DNA of 64,000 nucleotides from Rhizobium grahamii CCGE 502 (GCF_000298315.2 NZ_AEYE02000011.1:1-64000); one strand, 5' to 3'; counted from the stretch's first letter, positions 52,132 through 63,281 are shown. Program-made: numbers and translations. Notes: generated by a model not told the origin, from the letters alone.

Positions 52132-52935
52132 ATGCTGACGTCCGAGTTCAGACCTTTCAGACTAATGCTCATGGGCCTTTCCATTGCCTGTTGCGCGGCA
52201 ATTGCATCGCCTGCAAGTGCATTCGACATCAAGTCGGGCGTTTCGAAGGAATCCGGCCCATTTGATCTCTTCAAGTTCGGCTTCAAGGCCTACAAGAACG
52301 GCCAGAAGGAAGAGGCAGTCGAAGCTTACAAATACGCGGCTGAAAAAGGTCATACAGGTTCGCGCTGGGCACTCGCCAACATGTATGCCGACGGCGATGG
52401 CGTCGCGCAGGACGACTTCGAGGCCTTCAAGATCTACAGCGAAATCGCGCAGCAGGGCGTCGAGCCGGGCTCGGAAGATACCGGCTTCTTCGTCAATGCA
52501 CTGCTCTCGCTCGCCAGCTACTACAAGCATGGGATCCCCGGCAGTCCGGTGAAGATCGATCTCAACCAGGCGCGCCAACTGTACTTCCAGGTTGCGTCCA
52601 CCTTCGGCGTGCCTGAGGCACAGTTCCAGCTAGCACAGATGATGTTGGCAGGCGAGGGTGGCAGCACCAGTGCGCAGCAGGCGAAGAAATGGCTCAACCA
52701 GGCCCGCAAGAGCGGCCATCCGGGCGCCATGTCCGTCTTTGGCAACATCCTCTTCCAGGAAGGGCAGGCGGCCAACGGGCTGGCGCTAATGACCGCCGCT
52801 CTCGACCGCTGCAAGCCGAAGGACTGTGGTTGGATGGAGGCCTTGCAGGAGCAGGCCTTCTCGGTCGCGACCGAAAGCGACCGCCGCTCGGCCGTCGCCC
52901 TTTCTCACAAGATTGCCGTCAACGGCTCCGACTAA
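52132..52935 (+). CDS. exoR: ExoR, periplasmic Sel1-repeat regulator of exopolysaccharide
   Basis: The product is 267 aa, matching ExoR of Sinorhizobium. The signal peptide (residues 1-30, ending ASPASA) is followed by FDIKSGVSKESGPFDLFKFGFKAYKNGQ and Sel1-like repeats (about 50-230; AVEAYKYAAEKGHTGSRWALANMYADGDGV is the first). ExoR binds and inhibits the ExoS sensor kinase in the periplasm, which with ChvI controls exopolysaccharide and motility. The start at 52132 gives the known length; ATG at 52165 is possible. Confidence 0.93.
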   Translation: MLTSEFRPFRLMLMGLSIACCAAIASPASAFDIKSGVSKESGPFDLFKFGFKAYKNGQKEEAVEAYKYAAEKGHTGSRWALANMYADGDGVAQDDFEAFKIYSEIAQQGVEPGSEDTGFFVNALLSLASYYKHGIPGSPVKIDLNQARQLYFQVASTFGVPEAQFQLAQMMLAGEGGSTSAQQAKKWLNQARKSGHPGAMSVFGNILFQEGQAANGLALMTAALDRCKPKDCGWMEALQEQAFSVATESDRRSAVALSHKIAVNGSD

Positions 52936-52994
52936 GCCCGCGAACGGTACGCGCCTACACCTTACGAGTAGACGGATCGCGACGCGTTTTCGGC

Positions 52995-53786
52995 TCAAGC
53001 CGCGAAATCGAAATAGGCCACAACAGGCACGTGGTCTGACGGCTTCTCCCAAGCCCGGACATGCTTTTCAATCGCCGACGACGTCATGCGATCGGCAGCC
53101 TCCGGCGAAAGCAGCAGGTGGTCGATGCGAATGCCGTTGTTCTTCTGCCATGCACCGGCCTGATAGTCCCAGAACGAGTAGAGTTGAACGGCATCGGTCG
53201 TCGCGCGCACCGCATCCGTCAGGCCAAGGCCTTCAAGTCGACGGAAAGCCTGCCGTGTCTGCGGCAGGAACAGCGCGTCGTTTTCCCAAACCTTCGGATC
53301 GAAGCAGTCGTGCGGTTCCGGGATGACGTTGTAGTCGCCGGCGAGGATCAGGATTTCCTCGTAAGCCAGACGCTCCGCGGCGAAAGTCCGCAGCCGCTCC
53401 ATCCAGGCAAGCTTGTAGGTATATTTCTCGGTTTCAACAGGATTGCCGTTCGGTAGGTAGAGGCAGCAGACGCGAGCCACGCGGTTGCCCGGCAGGGAGA
53501 AGACGGCTTCCAGGAAGCGAGCTTGCTCGTCGAGCGGATCGCCCGCGAGGCCGCGACTTACTTCATCGGGCTTGGTCTTGGAGAGGATCGCGACGCCATT
53601 GAAGCCCTTTTGGCCGTGTGTCTCGACATGATAGCCCATGGCCTCGATCTCGAGCCTGGGAAAACCTTCATCGATCGTCTTGATCTCCTGCAGGCAGACG
53701 ATATCGGGATCGGAGTCCTTCAGCCACTGAGTCAGGTTGTCGATGCGCGCCTTGACGCCGTTGATGTTCCAAGTCGCGATCTTCAT
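52995..53786 (-). CDS. xthA: Exodeoxyribonuclease III
   Basis: The product is 263 aa. The motifs are IATWNINGVKAR at the start, LQEIK (metal Glu), GDYNVIPEPHDCFDP and SDHVPVVAYF (catalytic His) at the end. It repairs abasic sites and trims 3' ends. It is convergent with exoR and 125 bases from erpA. Confidence 0.95.
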   Translation of the reverse strand: MKIATWNINGVKARIDNLTQWLKDSDPDIVCLQEIKTIDEGFPRLEIEAMGYHVETHGQKGFNGVAILSKTKPDEVSRGLAGDPLDEQARFLEAVFSLPGNRVARVCCLYLPNGNPVETEKYTYKLAWMERLRTFAAERLAYEEILILAGDYNVIPEPHDCFDPKVWENDALFLPQTRQAFRRLEGLGLTDAVRATTDAVQLYSFWDYQAGAWQKNNGIRIDHLLLSPEAADRMTSSAIEKHVRAWEKPSDHVPVVAYFDFAA

Positions 53787-53909
53787 GGAATGTCCTGTTC
53801 CGCTTCGTCCGCTCCCTTGTATCGCGCTCTTTCGATTGCGGACAAGACGAGAAACCGGTCGAAAGGGATTCTTTCGGCCGGTTCGATGTGGATACGCGGA
53901 GATACAGTA

Positions 53910-54242
53910 CTAGATCGAGAAGCTTGTACCGCAGCCGCAGCTGGCAACCGCGTTCGGATTCTTGATCTGGAAGGACTGGCCGAGCAGGTTATCGACGAAG
54001 TCGATCTCGGATCCCGCCATGTAGACCAGTGACAGGCTGTCGATCAGCACCTTCGCGTCATTCCTTTCGACCACCACATCGTCGTCGTGGGCGCCGTCCG
54101 CGAGGTCGAACTTGTAGGAAAAGCCTGAACAGCCGCCACCTTCCACGGAGACGCGCAAGGCGCTTTTGCCGGGTTCGGTACCGACGATTGCCGCGATTCG
54201 TTTTGCCGCGGCTTCGGAAAGGGTTACACTCACGTCCGTCAT
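53910..54242 (-). CDS. erpA: Iron-sulfur cluster insertion protein ErpA/HesB type
   Basis: The product is 110 aa. The three cluster-binding Cys are C38 (GGGCSGF), C102 and C104 (SCGCG), as in A-type carriers. It passes Fe-S clusters to target enzymes. The ATG at 54242 fits the family; an upstream in-frame start would add 19 residues. It is divergent from dgt. Confidence 0.92.
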   Translation of the reverse strand: MTDVSVTLSEAAAKRIAAIVGTEPGKSALRVSVEGGGCSGFSYKFDLADGAHDDDVVVERNDAKVLIDSLSLVYMAGSEIDFVDNLLGQSFQIKNPNAVASCGCGTSFSI

Positions 54243-54458
54243 GTTTGCTCCTGCCGGGGTCAAGATCCGGAGAGAATAGTTCTTAGCCGCAGGTTTCAAG
54301 CGACTGTTTTCAAAGCTACTTACGATTCATACCACAGAAGCGCAAGTTTGGCTAAAGCGGCTGAGAAGGCATCGCTTTGCCGTTTATGTGCTCTATAGGT
54401 ATGAAGAGCGCAAGGCAGCGTCAATGGGCGAGCTGCTGCATATCGATAACGGTGACGA

Positions 54459-55676
54459 ATGACGATCGACAGGCATGCATTGGGTTACGGCAACGGTGAC
54501 AGGGCGGCGTATGCGGCTGATCCCTGGACGACACGCGGCAGGCTCTACCCCGAAGACCTAAGCCCAACCCGTTCGGATTTTCAGCGCGACCGCGACCGCA
54601 TCGTTCATACGACGGCATTTCGTCGGCTGAAGCACAAGACCCAGGTCTTCATCGCTCAGGACGGTGACCACTACCGTACACGGCTGACGCACACGATTGA
54701 GGTCGCGCAGGTGGCCCGCGCTCTTGCCAGGGCCCTGAAGCTGGATGAGGACCTCGCCGAGGGAGTGGCACTCGTGCATGATTTCGGCCACACGCCGTTC
54801 GGCCATACCGGCGAGGACGCGCTGCATGAGGCGCTGTTGCCCTACGGTGGCTTCGATCACAACGCCCAGTCGCTGCGTATCGTCACCAAGCTGGAGCGCC
54901 GCTATGCCGATTTCGATGGCATCAACCTCACCTGGGAAAGCCTGGAAGGTCTCGTCAAGCACAATGGCCCGCTTCTGACAAAGGACGGCGCCGGCACGCG
55001 TGGGCCGGTTCCGCAGCCGATCCTGGATTACTGCGAGATCCACGACCTGGAACTGGACACCTATGCGAGCCTCGAAGCGCAGGTGGCCGCAATCGCCGAC
55101 GATATCGCCTACAACACGCACGACATCGACGACGGGCTTCGCTCCGGCTATCTGACCTTCGAGATGCTGGAGGAGATCCCGTTTTTGGCCGCCCTGATGG
55201 CCGAGGTGCGGGAACGCTATCCGAACCTCGAGCCTAGCCGCTTTACCCACGAGATCATGCGTCGCCAGATCACGCGCATGGTCGAGGATGTCATTTCCGT
55301 TGCCCAACAGGGCCTTGCGGAGATCAAGCCGAAGAGCGCAACGGATATTCGCCAGGCAGGTCGCGTCATTGCAACCTTCTCCGAAGAAATGTCCGAGACC
55401 GATCGGCAGATCAAGGCGATGCTTTTCAAGCGCATCTACCGACATCCCGAGATCATGCGTATTCGCGCCGGCGCAGCGCAGATCGTCACCGATCTCTTCG
55501 GAGCCTATATGGCCAACCCGAAGGAGATGCAGAGCCACTATTGGGTGGATCATATCGCCGGGCTTGCCGAAGCAGCGAGGGCGCGCCATGTCGGCGACTA
55601 TCTGGCGGGGATGACCGACACTTACGCGATCAGTGCCCACAGGCGATTGTTTGACCACACTCCGGATTTGCGATAG
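54459..55676 (+). CDS. dgt: Deoxyguanosinetriphosphate triphosphohydrolase-like protein
   Basis: The product is 405 aa. The HD-domain metal ligands are in [15 protein letters not shown] and [34 protein letters not shown] is the third site. It hydrolyses dNTPs to nucleosides and triphosphate and balances nucleotide pools. It is followed by argS after 65 bases on the same strand. Confidence 0.92.
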   Translation: MTIDRHALGYGNGDRAAYAADPWTTRGRLYPEDLSPTRSDFQRDRDRIVHTTAFRRLKHKTQVFIAQDGDHYRTRLTHTIEVAQVARALARALKLDEDLAEGVALVHDFGHTPFGHTGEDALHEALLPYGGFDHNAQSLRIVTKLERRYADFDGINLTWESLEGLVKHNGPLLTKDGAGTRGPVPQPILDYCEIHDLELDTYASLEAQVAAIADDIAYNTHDIDDGLRSGYLTFEMLEEIPFLAALMAEVRERYPNLEPSRFTHEIMRRQITRMVEDVISVAQQGLAEIKPKSATDIRQAGRVIATFSEEMSETDRQIKAMLFKRIYRHPEIMRIRAGAAQIVTDLFGAYMANPKEMQSHYWVDHIAGLAEAARARHVGDYLAGMTDTYAISAHRRLFDHTPDLR

Positions 55677-55741
55677 GCAGCGGTCGCCCGGCTGGGACCG
55701 GACAAATGCCTTGTGGCAAAGCCTATGCATGGAAGAGTGCG

Positions 55742-57499
55742 ATGAACCTTTTTACCGATTTCGACGCCCGGATTAAAACCGCCCTTGAACAGATCGATCT
55801 GGTCAAGGAGAAGCGATCCGAGGTGGATTTCGGCCGCATCGCGATCGAACCTCCGCGCGACCCAAGTCACGGTGACGTTGCGACCAACGCTGCCATGGTA
55901 CTGGCAAAGCCGCTTGGAACCAATCCGCGCGCCCTGGCCGAGATCATCACGGAGAAGTTGAAGGAAGACGCCGATGTCGCTGATGTCTCGGTCGCGGGCC
56001 CAGGCTTCATCAACATCAGGCTTTCCGTTGGCTACTGGCAGCGCCTGCTCGCCTCGATGATTGAGGCCGGTACCGACTACGGCCGCTCGGCGATTGGCGC
56101 CGGCAAACGCGTCAACGTCGAATACGTCTCGGCCAATCCGACCGGGCCCATGCATGTCGGCCACTGCCGCGGCGCCGTTGTCGGCGACGCACTGGCCAAC
56201 TTGCTTTCCTTCGCAGGCTTCGACGTCGTCAAGGAATACTACATCAATGATGCCGGCTCGCAGATCGACGTCTTGGCGCGCTCTGTATTCCTGCGTTACC
56301 GCGAAGCGCTCGGCGAGAAGATTGGAGAGATTCCTCCTGGACTTTATCCGGGTGACTATCTCATCCCGGTCGGTCAGTCCCTAGCTCGTGACTACGGCGT
56401 GAAACTGCACAACATGCCGGAAGACCAGTGGATGCCGCTCGTCAAGGATCGCACCATCGATGCGATGATGGCGATGATCCGCGAGGATCTCGATGCATTG
56501 AACGTGCATCACGACGCGTTCTTCTCGGAGCGCACACTGCATGCGAACGGTGCGGCTGCGATCCGCACGGCGATCAACGACCTGACCTTCAAGGGACATG
56601 TCTATAAGGGTACGCTGCCGCCGCCGAAGGGCCAGTTGCCCGAGGATTGGGAAGACCGCGAGCAGACACTGTTCCGCTCCACTGAAGTCGGCGACGATAT
56701 GGATCGGCCTCTGATCAAGTCGGACGGTTCCTACACCTATTTTGCAGCCGACGTTGCCTACTTCAAGAACAAATTCGACCGTGGTTTCAACGAGATGATC
56801 TATGTTCTCGGCGCCGACCATGGCGGCTACGTCAAGCGCCTGGAAGCGGTTGCTCGCGGCGTTTCCGAAGGTAAGGCGAAGCTGACGGTTCTTCTTTGCC
56901 AGCTTGTAAAGCTGTTCCGCAATGGTGAGCCGGTGAAGATGTCGAAGCGCTCGGGCGACTTCGTGACGCTGCGCGAAGTTGTCGAGGAAGTCGGCCGCGA
57001 TTCGGTGCGCTTCATGATGCTTTATCGCAAGAGTTCGGAGCCGTTGGACTTCGATTTCGCGAAGGTAACGGAGCAGTCGAAGGACAATCCGGTGTTCTAC
57101 GTGCAGTATGCGCATGCGCGCTGCATGTCTGTTTTTCGGCAGGCAAAGGAGGCGTTTCCTGACCTCGACGTCAGCCCCGCCGACCTTGCGAAAGCGGTTG
57201 CAGGAATCTCGGATCCCGCTGAATTGCAGCTGGTTGCGAAGGCTGCCGAGTTTCCACGCTTGGTCGAGTCTGCGGCCCAGTCTCAGGAGCCTCACCGCGT
57301 CGTATTTTACCTCTACGATCTGGCAAGTTCTTTCCATGCGCACTGGAATAAAGGTAAGGATCAAGTAGACTTACGATTTATTAACGATAAGAACCGAGAA
57401 TCGAGTATAGCCAGATTAGGGCTGGTGTACGCCGTTGCGTCGGTTTTGAAGTCGGGACTTGCCATTGCGGGTACCGCTGCGCCGGATGAGATGCGGTAG
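55742..57499 (+). CDS. argS: Arginyl-tRNA synthetase
   Basis: The product is 585 aa. The N-terminal additional domain precedes the HIGH-type motif HVGH ([11 protein letters not shown], near residue 138). KMSKRSG is the KMSKS-type motif. The DALR anticodon-binding domain is at the C-terminus ([11 protein letters not shown]). The ATG at 55742 is preferred over an upstream ATG at 55706 because [11 protein letters not shown] is the usual start. Confidence 0.97.
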   Translation: MNLFTDFDARIKTALEQIDLVKEKRSEVDFGRIAIEPPRDPSHGDVATNAAMVLAKPLGTNPRALAEIITEKLKEDADVADVSVAGPGFINIRLSVGYWQRLLASMIEAGTDYGRSAIGAGKRVNVEYVSANPTGPMHVGHCRGAVVGDALANLLSFAGFDVVKEYYINDAGSQIDVLARSVFLRYREALGEKIGEIPPGLYPGDYLIPVGQSLARDYGVKLHNMPEDQWMPLVKDRTIDAMMAMIREDLDALNVHHDAFFSERTLHANGAAAIRTAINDLTFKGHVYKGTLPPPKGQLPEDWEDREQTLFRSTEVGDDMDRPLIKSDGSYTYFAADVAYFKNKFDRGFNEMIYVLGADHGGYVKRLEAVARGVSEGKAKLTVLLCQLVKLFRNGEPVKMSKRSGDFVTLREVVEEVGRDSVRFMMLYRKSSEPLDFDFAKVTEQSKDNPVFYVQYAHARCMSVFRQAKEAFPDLDVSPADLAKAVAGISDPAELQLVAKAAEFPRLVESAAQSQEPHRVVFYLYDLASSFHAHWNKGKDQVDLRFINDKNRESSIARLGLVYAVASVLKSGLAIAGTAAPDEMR

Positions 57500-57552
57500 C
57501 GTCACCATTTACCCACAATGCTCTGGCATAAACCTTAGCAAGTGCGAGTGGG

Positions 57553-60500
57553 ATGAGTATGGCAGACAAACAGCGGGCGTATGACACGCGTAAGAATACG
57601 GACCTCTTTGCTGACGATGATCCTTTGGCGGAACTTGCCCGCATCGTTGGTTTCGAACCACGGGTAGCGGCGAATACTGTCGAGGATGCGCCCCGACAGG
57701 AGCCAGCTTTCAATCTCGAAGATGAGTTGCTGCGCGAGTTTGATCGCTACGAGGAGCCTCAATCTGCTGCTTCGTTTGATCGTTTGCCTGAGCCCGTATT
57801 TGAGCGACCGGCTGCCCATGAAGCCCCAGTTGGCGAAGCTGAAGTCGCGCCGGCTGCCGAGGCTGAGCCCGACTTTGTCGTCGAGCCTGAAGTTGCCATT
57901 GAGCCGGTGGTTTCTCAACAGCAGGAAGTGGCGTCCAACCTTACGCCTGCCGCTTGGGTGTCGAACGCCGTCCGTGACGGTGAGCCGGTATCTGGTGGTG
58001 CCCGTGATCTGATCGAAGAACTCGAGATGTCGATCGGTACTGCGCCCGTCCCACCGACGGCGCCTGCCAAGGCTCCCCAGTGGTCTGCCGCCAGCATCCG
58101 GCTTCCGATCGCCAATTTCCATCCGGCGCGCCGCAACGAGTTCTCAGTTCCGGCGGTTGCTGCGCCGGTGGTCCAGCGGGACGTTTCCGTGCCTGAGTCG
58201 ACTGCCGCTGCTTCCGAACACGCCGCCGCCTTTGAGGCGCCCGTTGCCGCAGGCTTCCCCGCTGAAATCGATCGGCATGAAGAGCCTGATGTTCTTCACG
58301 AAGAACTTGAGGTGTTTCAAGATTCGCCGGTGGTCGATCCTCTCATCGACCACAGCGCGTTCGATCTGGCCGCTGCCGCGAAGGATGGTGACGTTCAGGC
58401 CGATGCGGCGCTGACGGAAGCCCTGCCAGCGGAGATCGACGATATCAGTTTCGATATCGACGATCTCCTTGCCGATGTTTCGCACTACCCCGTTCCGGAG
58501 CGTCAGACCGCGCCTGCAGCCGATGCTGCGGAGCTATCGCGCGCTGCAGAACCGGTTCGCGTCGCCGCGCCTATCGCTGCCCCGATGACGAAGCCGGTCG
58601 AGCAGCCGGTGGCCGTTCCCTCTGCCAAAGCCGAACCGGAGGGAGATGATCCTTTCGCTGGCCACGACTTCGAACTCGATCTTGAAGGCATCGAGCTTGA
58701 GTTGGCGGACTTTGACTTTGCCGAGCCTGCAAAGGCGCAACCGCAGCCACAGGCGATTGAACCGGTGAGAGTGCAGACGCCAGAGCTAGCCACAGTGCAG
58801 ACGCCGTATGTGGAGGCAGCTACACCGGTCGCGCCAATGCCCGTCTTCCAAGCGGCGCAGCCCGCTCCGGCCGTCGCTGCTCCGATTCGTCAGGCACCGG
58901 TGGAGATGGCGCCCGCGACCAACACGACCGCTACGCCCGCGTTCTCAGCAGATGCCGGAGACGACCTTCCATTCGATCCGTCGATGATTTCGGATGCCGA
59001 ATATCATCCGGAAGCGGTCGAAGAAATGCATGTGCCGGTGTTGCCGCCGGTTGAGCAGCCGGAACCTGTCGTAACGACCTCCGACTTCGATTTCGACGTC
59101 GACGCCGAAATCGCTAACTTGCTTGCGCCTGCAAAGCCAGCGGAAACGCCCGCGAAGCCAGTCGTAGAGGAGTGGCGGACTCGAGCGCCGATCTCCGTTC
59201 AGCCAAGCGCGGCATCAGCCGCGCCTGTCGCCAAACAAGCTCCGTTGCAAAACTTGGACGAGTTCGAACGTGCTCTGGAAGAGGATTTCCGTCGCAGCGT
59301 CAACGAGCCGGTACAGCGCCGCGAAAATGTTTCTCAGGTTCAGATCCAGTCGGCAAGCGAAGCCGAGGACATGAGCCGGGCACGCTCCATGAAGCGGATG
59401 TTGGCTGCCGCTGCAGCGATTGTCGTCTTCGGCGGCGTTGCCTATGCAGGCTACACCTTCCTGGCCGGCAACGGCCGGCTCGGTATCGCCTCCGGCGAAC
59501 CGCGCGTAATTACCGCTGACAAGGACCCCGTGAAGGTTGTTCCCGAAAATCCGGGTGGCAAGACCGTGCCGAACCAGGACAAGGCTGTTTACGACAGCGT
59601 TGGCGGCGCGGCTGCAGAAGAGCCGAAGCAGAAGGCCTTGGTATCAAGCAACGAGCAGCCGGTAGACGTTGTCCAGCGCACGTTGACGCCAGAAACGCTG
59701 CCGGAGGACAATGACAGCGACGTCGCGACACCGCCCATGGCGACACCGGTTGGTGACACTCAGGATCCGCGCCTGCTGCCGAGCCAGGATACGGCCGTTG
59801 CCGACGAGGCTGACAGCGCGAACCAGGCGCCGTCTGTTTCCGCCCGTAAGGTCCGCACGATGATCGTCCGTCCGGACGGTACTCTGGTGGCCCGCGACGA
59901 GCCGGCAGCCCAAGCTGCACCGACGCTGCCCAAGGCAACGCCGGTTCAGACGCAGAAGATCACGGCTGGCGCCAAGCCTGCCGGTGGCACAGCTGCGAAT
60001 TTCCCGGCATCCGCACAGGTCGCTTCCGCTGATATACGCTCCACCCCGGTTGAAGAAACCAAGCCGACGCCGGCTCAGGCTCCTCCGGAAAGTGCTTTGG
60101 CCAAGGCCGCCGCGGCCACTCCCGCGAACGTTGAGCCGCCGGTCCGGGCGGTGAAGAGTGCTCCAGTCGACGCCGCTACCGCTCCCGCAGCGCGTCCGGT
60201 CGCGACCGAACAACCGAAGGCTGCGACCGTGGAGGCGCCTACTGCGCCGGCAGCACCTAAGCCGAAGGAAGTTGCCGCTGTTTCGCCTGCTGCGACGCAA
60301 GCCCAGCCGACTGCGGCGGCTGGCGGTTACGGGGTTCAGATCGCATCGCTTCCTTCCGAAGAAGAGGCGAAGAAATCCTACGCGAGCCTTTCGAAGAAGT
60401 TTGCGGGCGTGCTCAGCGGCCGCAGCTACGAGATCCGCAAGGCGGAGATCGCAGGCAAGGGAACTTTCTACCGCGTTCGTATTCCGGCCGGCTCGAAGGA

Positions 60501-60564
60501 TGAAGCCGCGGCGATTTGCGAAAAGTACCGTGCTGCAGGCGGCAGCTGCCTCATCTCGAAGTAA
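57553..60564 (+). CDS. Large SPOR-domain membrane protein
   Basis: The product is 1003 aa. A long acidic, Pro/Ala-rich cytoplasmic part (1-612) precedes one membrane helix (about 614-636, KRMLAAAAAIVVFGGVAYAGYTFL). A low-complexity periplasmic linker and a C-terminal SPOR domain (about 925-1003, GGYGVQIASLPSEEEAKKSYASL) follow. SPOR domains bind denuded septal glycan. It lies between argS and nagZ, as in many alphaproteobacteria, and probably acts in division. Confidence 0.9.
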   Translation: MSMADKQRAYDTRKNTDLFADDDPLAELARIVGFEPRVAANTVEDAPRQEPAFNLEDELLREFDRYEEPQSAASFDRLPEPVFERPAAHEAPVGEAEVAPAAEAEPDFVVEPEVAIEPVVSQQQEVASNLTPAAWVSNAVRDGEPVSGGARDLIEELEMSIGTAPVPPTAPAKAPQWSAASIRLPIANFHPARRNEFSVPAVAAPVVQRDVSVPESTAAASEHAAAFEAPVAAGFPAEIDRHEEPDVLHEELEVFQDSPVVDPLIDHSAFDLAAAAKDGDVQADAALTEALPAEIDDISFDIDDLLADVSHYPVPERQTAPAADAAELSRAAEPVRVAAPIAAPMTKPVEQPVAVPSAKAEPEGDDPFAGHDFELDLEGIELELADFDFAEPAKAQPQPQAIEPVRVQTPELATVQTPYVEAATPVAPMPVFQAAQPAPAVAAPIRQAPVEMAPATNTTATPAFSADAGDDLPFDPSMISDAEYHPEAVEEMHVPVLPPVEQPEPVVTTSDFDFDVDAEIANLLAPAKPAETPAKPVVEEWRTRAPISVQPSAASAAPVAKQAPLQNLDEFERALEEDFRRSVNEPVQRRENVSQVQIQSASEAEDMSRARSMKRMLAAAAAIVVFGGVAYAGYTFLAGNGRLGIASGEPRVITADKDPVKVVPENPGGKTVPNQDKAVYDSVGGAAAEEPKQKALVSSNEQPVDVVQRTLTPETLPEDNDSDVATPPMATPVGDTQDPRLLPSQDTAVADEADSANQAPSVSARKVRTMIVRPDGTLVARDEPAAQAAPTLPKATPVQTQKITAGAKPAGGTAANFPASAQVASADIRSTPVEETKPTPAQAPPESALAKAAAATPANVEPPVRAVKSAPVDAATAPAARPVATEQPKAATVEAPTAPAAPKPKEVAAVSPAATQAQPTAAAGGYGVQIASLPSEEEAKKSYASLSKKFAGVLSGRSYEIRKAEIAGKGTFYRVRIPAGSKDEAAAICEKYRAAGGSCLISK

Positions 60565-60672
60565 GCTTTTCGCATGCATTCAATCGAAGCGGCGGGCCGT
60601 TGGTCCGCCGTATTTTTGTGAATGCCGGTTGACGCCGCTCGTATTTCCGCATGGCGCCTCTATGATTCGGAT

Positions 60673-61686
60673 ATGACCGAATCAAAAGCGATGATCCTCG
60701 GCTGTAGCGGCCACTCACTCACTCCCGAAGAAAAGGCGTTCTTCAGCGCCGAGCGTCCTTGGGGCTTCATTCTCTTTGGGCGCAATATATCGGAGCCGCA
60801 GCAGATCAGCGACCTCGTCGCGGAGATGCGGGAAGCGGTCGGATGGCATGCTCCGGTTCTGATTGACCAGGAAGGCGGGCGCGTTCAGCGTATCCGTCCG
60901 CCGATCTTCCAGCATTACCCCTCGGGGCAGCAGCTTGGCGATCTCTACCGCCAGGACAGGGAGAAGGGCGTCCGCGCCGCGTGGCTGATGTCGCGGTTGC
61001 ACGCCTTCGATCTTTCGGGCCTCGGGATCAATGTTGATTGCCTGCCGGTTCTGGACGTTCCGGTGGAAGGCAGCAGCAACGTCATCGGAAACCGCGCATA
61101 TGGCGGTGATCCGGCAACCGTCACGGCCATGGGGTGGGCCGCTGCAGAGGGTCTGAAGGCGGGCGGCCTTATGCCTGTGATGAAGCACATGCCGGGCCAT
61201 GGTCGCGGCTTCGCTGATTCCCATCACGAGCTGCCGGTCGTCACGGCTTCGCGCGCCGAACTCGAGGCGCACGACTTCCCGCCGTTCGTTGCCATGAAGG
61301 ACGAATTGATGGCTATGACGTGCCATGTTGTTTTTGCGGCCATCGATTCTGAGCGTCCGGCGACTACCTCCCGTGAGGTTATCGACGGCATCATCCGCGA
61401 CCATATTGGCTTCAAAGGACTGTTGCTTTCCGATGATACGTCGATGAACGCGCTTGCAGGTACGATCGGAGAGCGTGCCGCCAACATCATATCAGGCGGA
61501 TGTGATATCGTGCTGCATTGCAATGGCCACATGGACGAGATGCAACAGGTTGTCGAAAACGTGCCCGTCTTGCAGCACCAGTCGCTCTTGCGCGCAAAAG
61601 CGGTGCTGAACGGTTTCCCGACGGCGGATAACGCCGAGGAGGCAGCGGTCCGCGCCGAATTCGACGAGATGTTTGCGACTGTCTGA
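60673..61686 (+). CDS. nagZ: Beta-N-acetylhexosaminidase NagZ
   Basis: The product is 337 aa. The glycoside hydrolase family 3 features are IDQEGGRVQRIRP, KHMPGHGRGFADSHH (catalytic His loop) and LLLSDDTSMNAL with the nucleophile Asp. It removes GlcNAc from muropeptides during peptidoglycan recycling. The ATG at 60673 fits the family; an earlier ATG would add 17 residues. Confidence 0.93.
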   Translation: MTESKAMILGCSGHSLTPEEKAFFSAERPWGFILFGRNISEPQQISDLVAEMREAVGWHAPVLIDQEGGRVQRIRPPIFQHYPSGQQLGDLYRQDREKGVRAAWLMSRLHAFDLSGLGINVDCLPVLDVPVEGSSNVIGNRAYGGDPATVTAMGWAAAEGLKAGGLMPVMKHMPGHGRGFADSHHELPVVTASRAELEAHDFPPFVAMKDELMAMTCHVVFAAIDSERPATTSREVIDGIIRDHIGFKGLLLSDDTSMNALAGTIGERAANIISGGCDIVLHCNGHMDEMQQVVENVPVLQHQSLLRAKAVLNGFPTADNAEEAAVRAEFDEMFATV

Positions 61687-61707
61687 TCGCGGAAGGAGCT
61701 GGGCTGG

Positions 61708-62568
61708 GTGAACACGATAAAGGGCACAGAACGGCTACAGGCGGTGGCAACGCCGATGGACAAGCTGTGGCAGGAGAACGACGCGGAGCGCGCGACCTCC
61801 GATCCCGCGCTACTGATCGACGTTGCCGGTTTCGAAGGGCCGCTCGACCTTTTGCTCTACCTTGCCCGCAATCAGAAGGTCGATCTCTCCCGCATCTCCG
61901 TGCTGGCGCTGGCGGAGCAATATCTGCAATTCATCGAAAGCGCACGGCGTATCCGGATCGAGCTTGCGGCCGACTATCTCGTCATGGCGGCGTGGCTCGC
62001 CTATCTGAAATCGCGCCTGCTGATCCCGCAACAGGCCAAGGATGACGGCCCCTCAGGGGAGGAAATGGCGGCAACGCTTGCCTTCCGTCTGAAGCGTCTC
62101 GAGGCGATGCGCGAGGCTGCAAGCGGTCTCGTCAACCGCAACCGTCTGGGCCGCGATATCTTTGCTCGCGGTGCGCCCGAGCATATTCCGGACAGGCAGC
62201 AGTCAGCATACACCGCCAGTCTCTACGATCTCTTGACGGCTTATGCGTCTCTCAGGCAGCGTCAGGCGGTGACACAGGTGACGATTGCACGAAGGAGTGT
62301 TTGGTCGCTGACGGATGCCCGCGAGCTTCTGACCCGCATCATCGGCGAGATTGGCGATTGGACGGCACTGGAAGCCTATCTCCTGCGCTATATGGCGTCG
62401 CCGGAAGACAGAGTGACAGCAATTGCCAGTGCGTTCGCGGCTTCCCTCGAGCTCGTTCGCGAAGGTAAGCTTGAAATCCGGCAGGACGGGGCCTTCCAGC
62501 CGCTCTATATGCGGCGTGGCCCTAAGCACGGGACGCTGCAGGTGGTCGAACAGGAGCGACCGGCGTGA
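61708..62568 (+). CDS. scpA: Segregation and condensation protein A
   Basis: The product is 286 aa from GTG at 61708, with AAGGAG upstream; ATG at 61756 is the alternative. FEGPLDLLLYLARNQKVDLSRI is the conserved ScpA start, and KSRLLIPQ and a C-terminal winged helix follow. It is the kleisin of the SMC-ScpAB condensin. Its end overlaps scpB (GTGA). Confidence 0.94.
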   Translation: MNTIKGTERLQAVATPMDKLWQENDAERATSDPALLIDVAGFEGPLDLLLYLARNQKVDLSRISVLALAEQYLQFIESARRIRIELAADYLVMAAWLAYLKSRLLIPQQAKDDGPSGEEMAATLAFRLKRLEAMREAASGLVNRNRLGRDIFARGAPEHIPDRQQSAYTASLYDLLTAYASLRQRQAVTQVTIARRSVWSLTDARELLTRIIGEIGDWTALEAYLLRYMASPEDRVTAIASAFAASLELVREGKLEIRQDGAFQPLYMRRGPKHGTLQVVEQERPA

Positions 62569-63281
62569 CCGATCTGGAAGACGAACATATCGACAATACG
62601 ATGGCGGACGATTCAGAGGACGATCTCCGTGCGGAGGCAGAGGCGGAGCGCATTGCCGAAGCACTGGTCTTCGCATCCGCGCAGCCCGTCTCCGAAGGCT
62701 TCATCGCGGACCGCTTGCCGCGTGCGCTGAATGTCCGCGCGATCATGCTGCGCCTGAAGGAGCAGTATGCCCATCGCGGTGTGAACCTTGTCCAAGTGGA
62801 TGACGCTTGGGCCTTTCGCACGGCCGCAGATCTCTCCTTCGTCATCAGGCGCGACGAGAACGAGGCAAAGAAGCTGTCACGAGCGGCATTGGAAGTGCTG
62901 GCGATCATTGCGTATCACCAGCCGGTGACGCGCGCCGAGATCGAAGATATCAGAGGGGTGCAGACCTCCCGTGGCACGCTTGATGTGTTGATGGAGGCCG
63001 GCTGGGTTCGCTTTCGCGGTCGCAGGCGCACGCCCGGTCGCCCCGTCACCTTAGGTACGACGCGCGATTTCCTTGACCATTTCGGCCTGGAGGAGCTGCG
63101 CGATCTGCCTGGCCTTGAAGAATTGAAGGGCGCGGGACTGCTCTCCGGTCGCATACCGGCCAATTTCAATGTACCATCGCCTACTATGAACGACGAGTTG
63201 ACCGAGGACGAAGATCCAATAACGCAACTCGATCTTGAAGAACTCGGTCTGCTTGCGCCTGGTGGCGCCTCCGAAGACTAG
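62565..63281 (+). CDS. scpB: Segregation and condensation protein B
   Basis: The product is 238 aa, starting with GTG inside the scpA stop. EALVFASAQPVSE, then VLAIIAYHQPVTRAEIEDIRGV and the LDHFGLEELRDLP segment are ScpB signatures of paired winged helices. It works with ScpA and SMC. The C-terminal 40 residues are acidic and disordered. Confidence 0.95.
   Translation: MTDLEDEHIDNTMADDSEDDLRAEAEAERIAEALVFASAQPVSEGFIADRLPRALNVRAIMLRLKEQYAHRGVNLVQVDDAWAFRTAADLSFVIRRDENEAKKLSRAALEVLAIIAYHQPVTRAEIEDIRGVQTSRGTLDVLMEAGWVRFRGRRRTPGRPVTLGTTRDFLDHFGLEELRDLPGLEELKGAGLLSGRIPANFNVPSPTMNDELTEDEDPITQLDLEELGLLAPGGASED

Noticed and set aside
57535-58122. Minus-strand and alternate frames within the SPOR gene
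   Set aside because: The SPOR-protein frame is continuous with a membrane helix and SPOR domain; the others are by-products of its Pro/Ala/Glu repeats.
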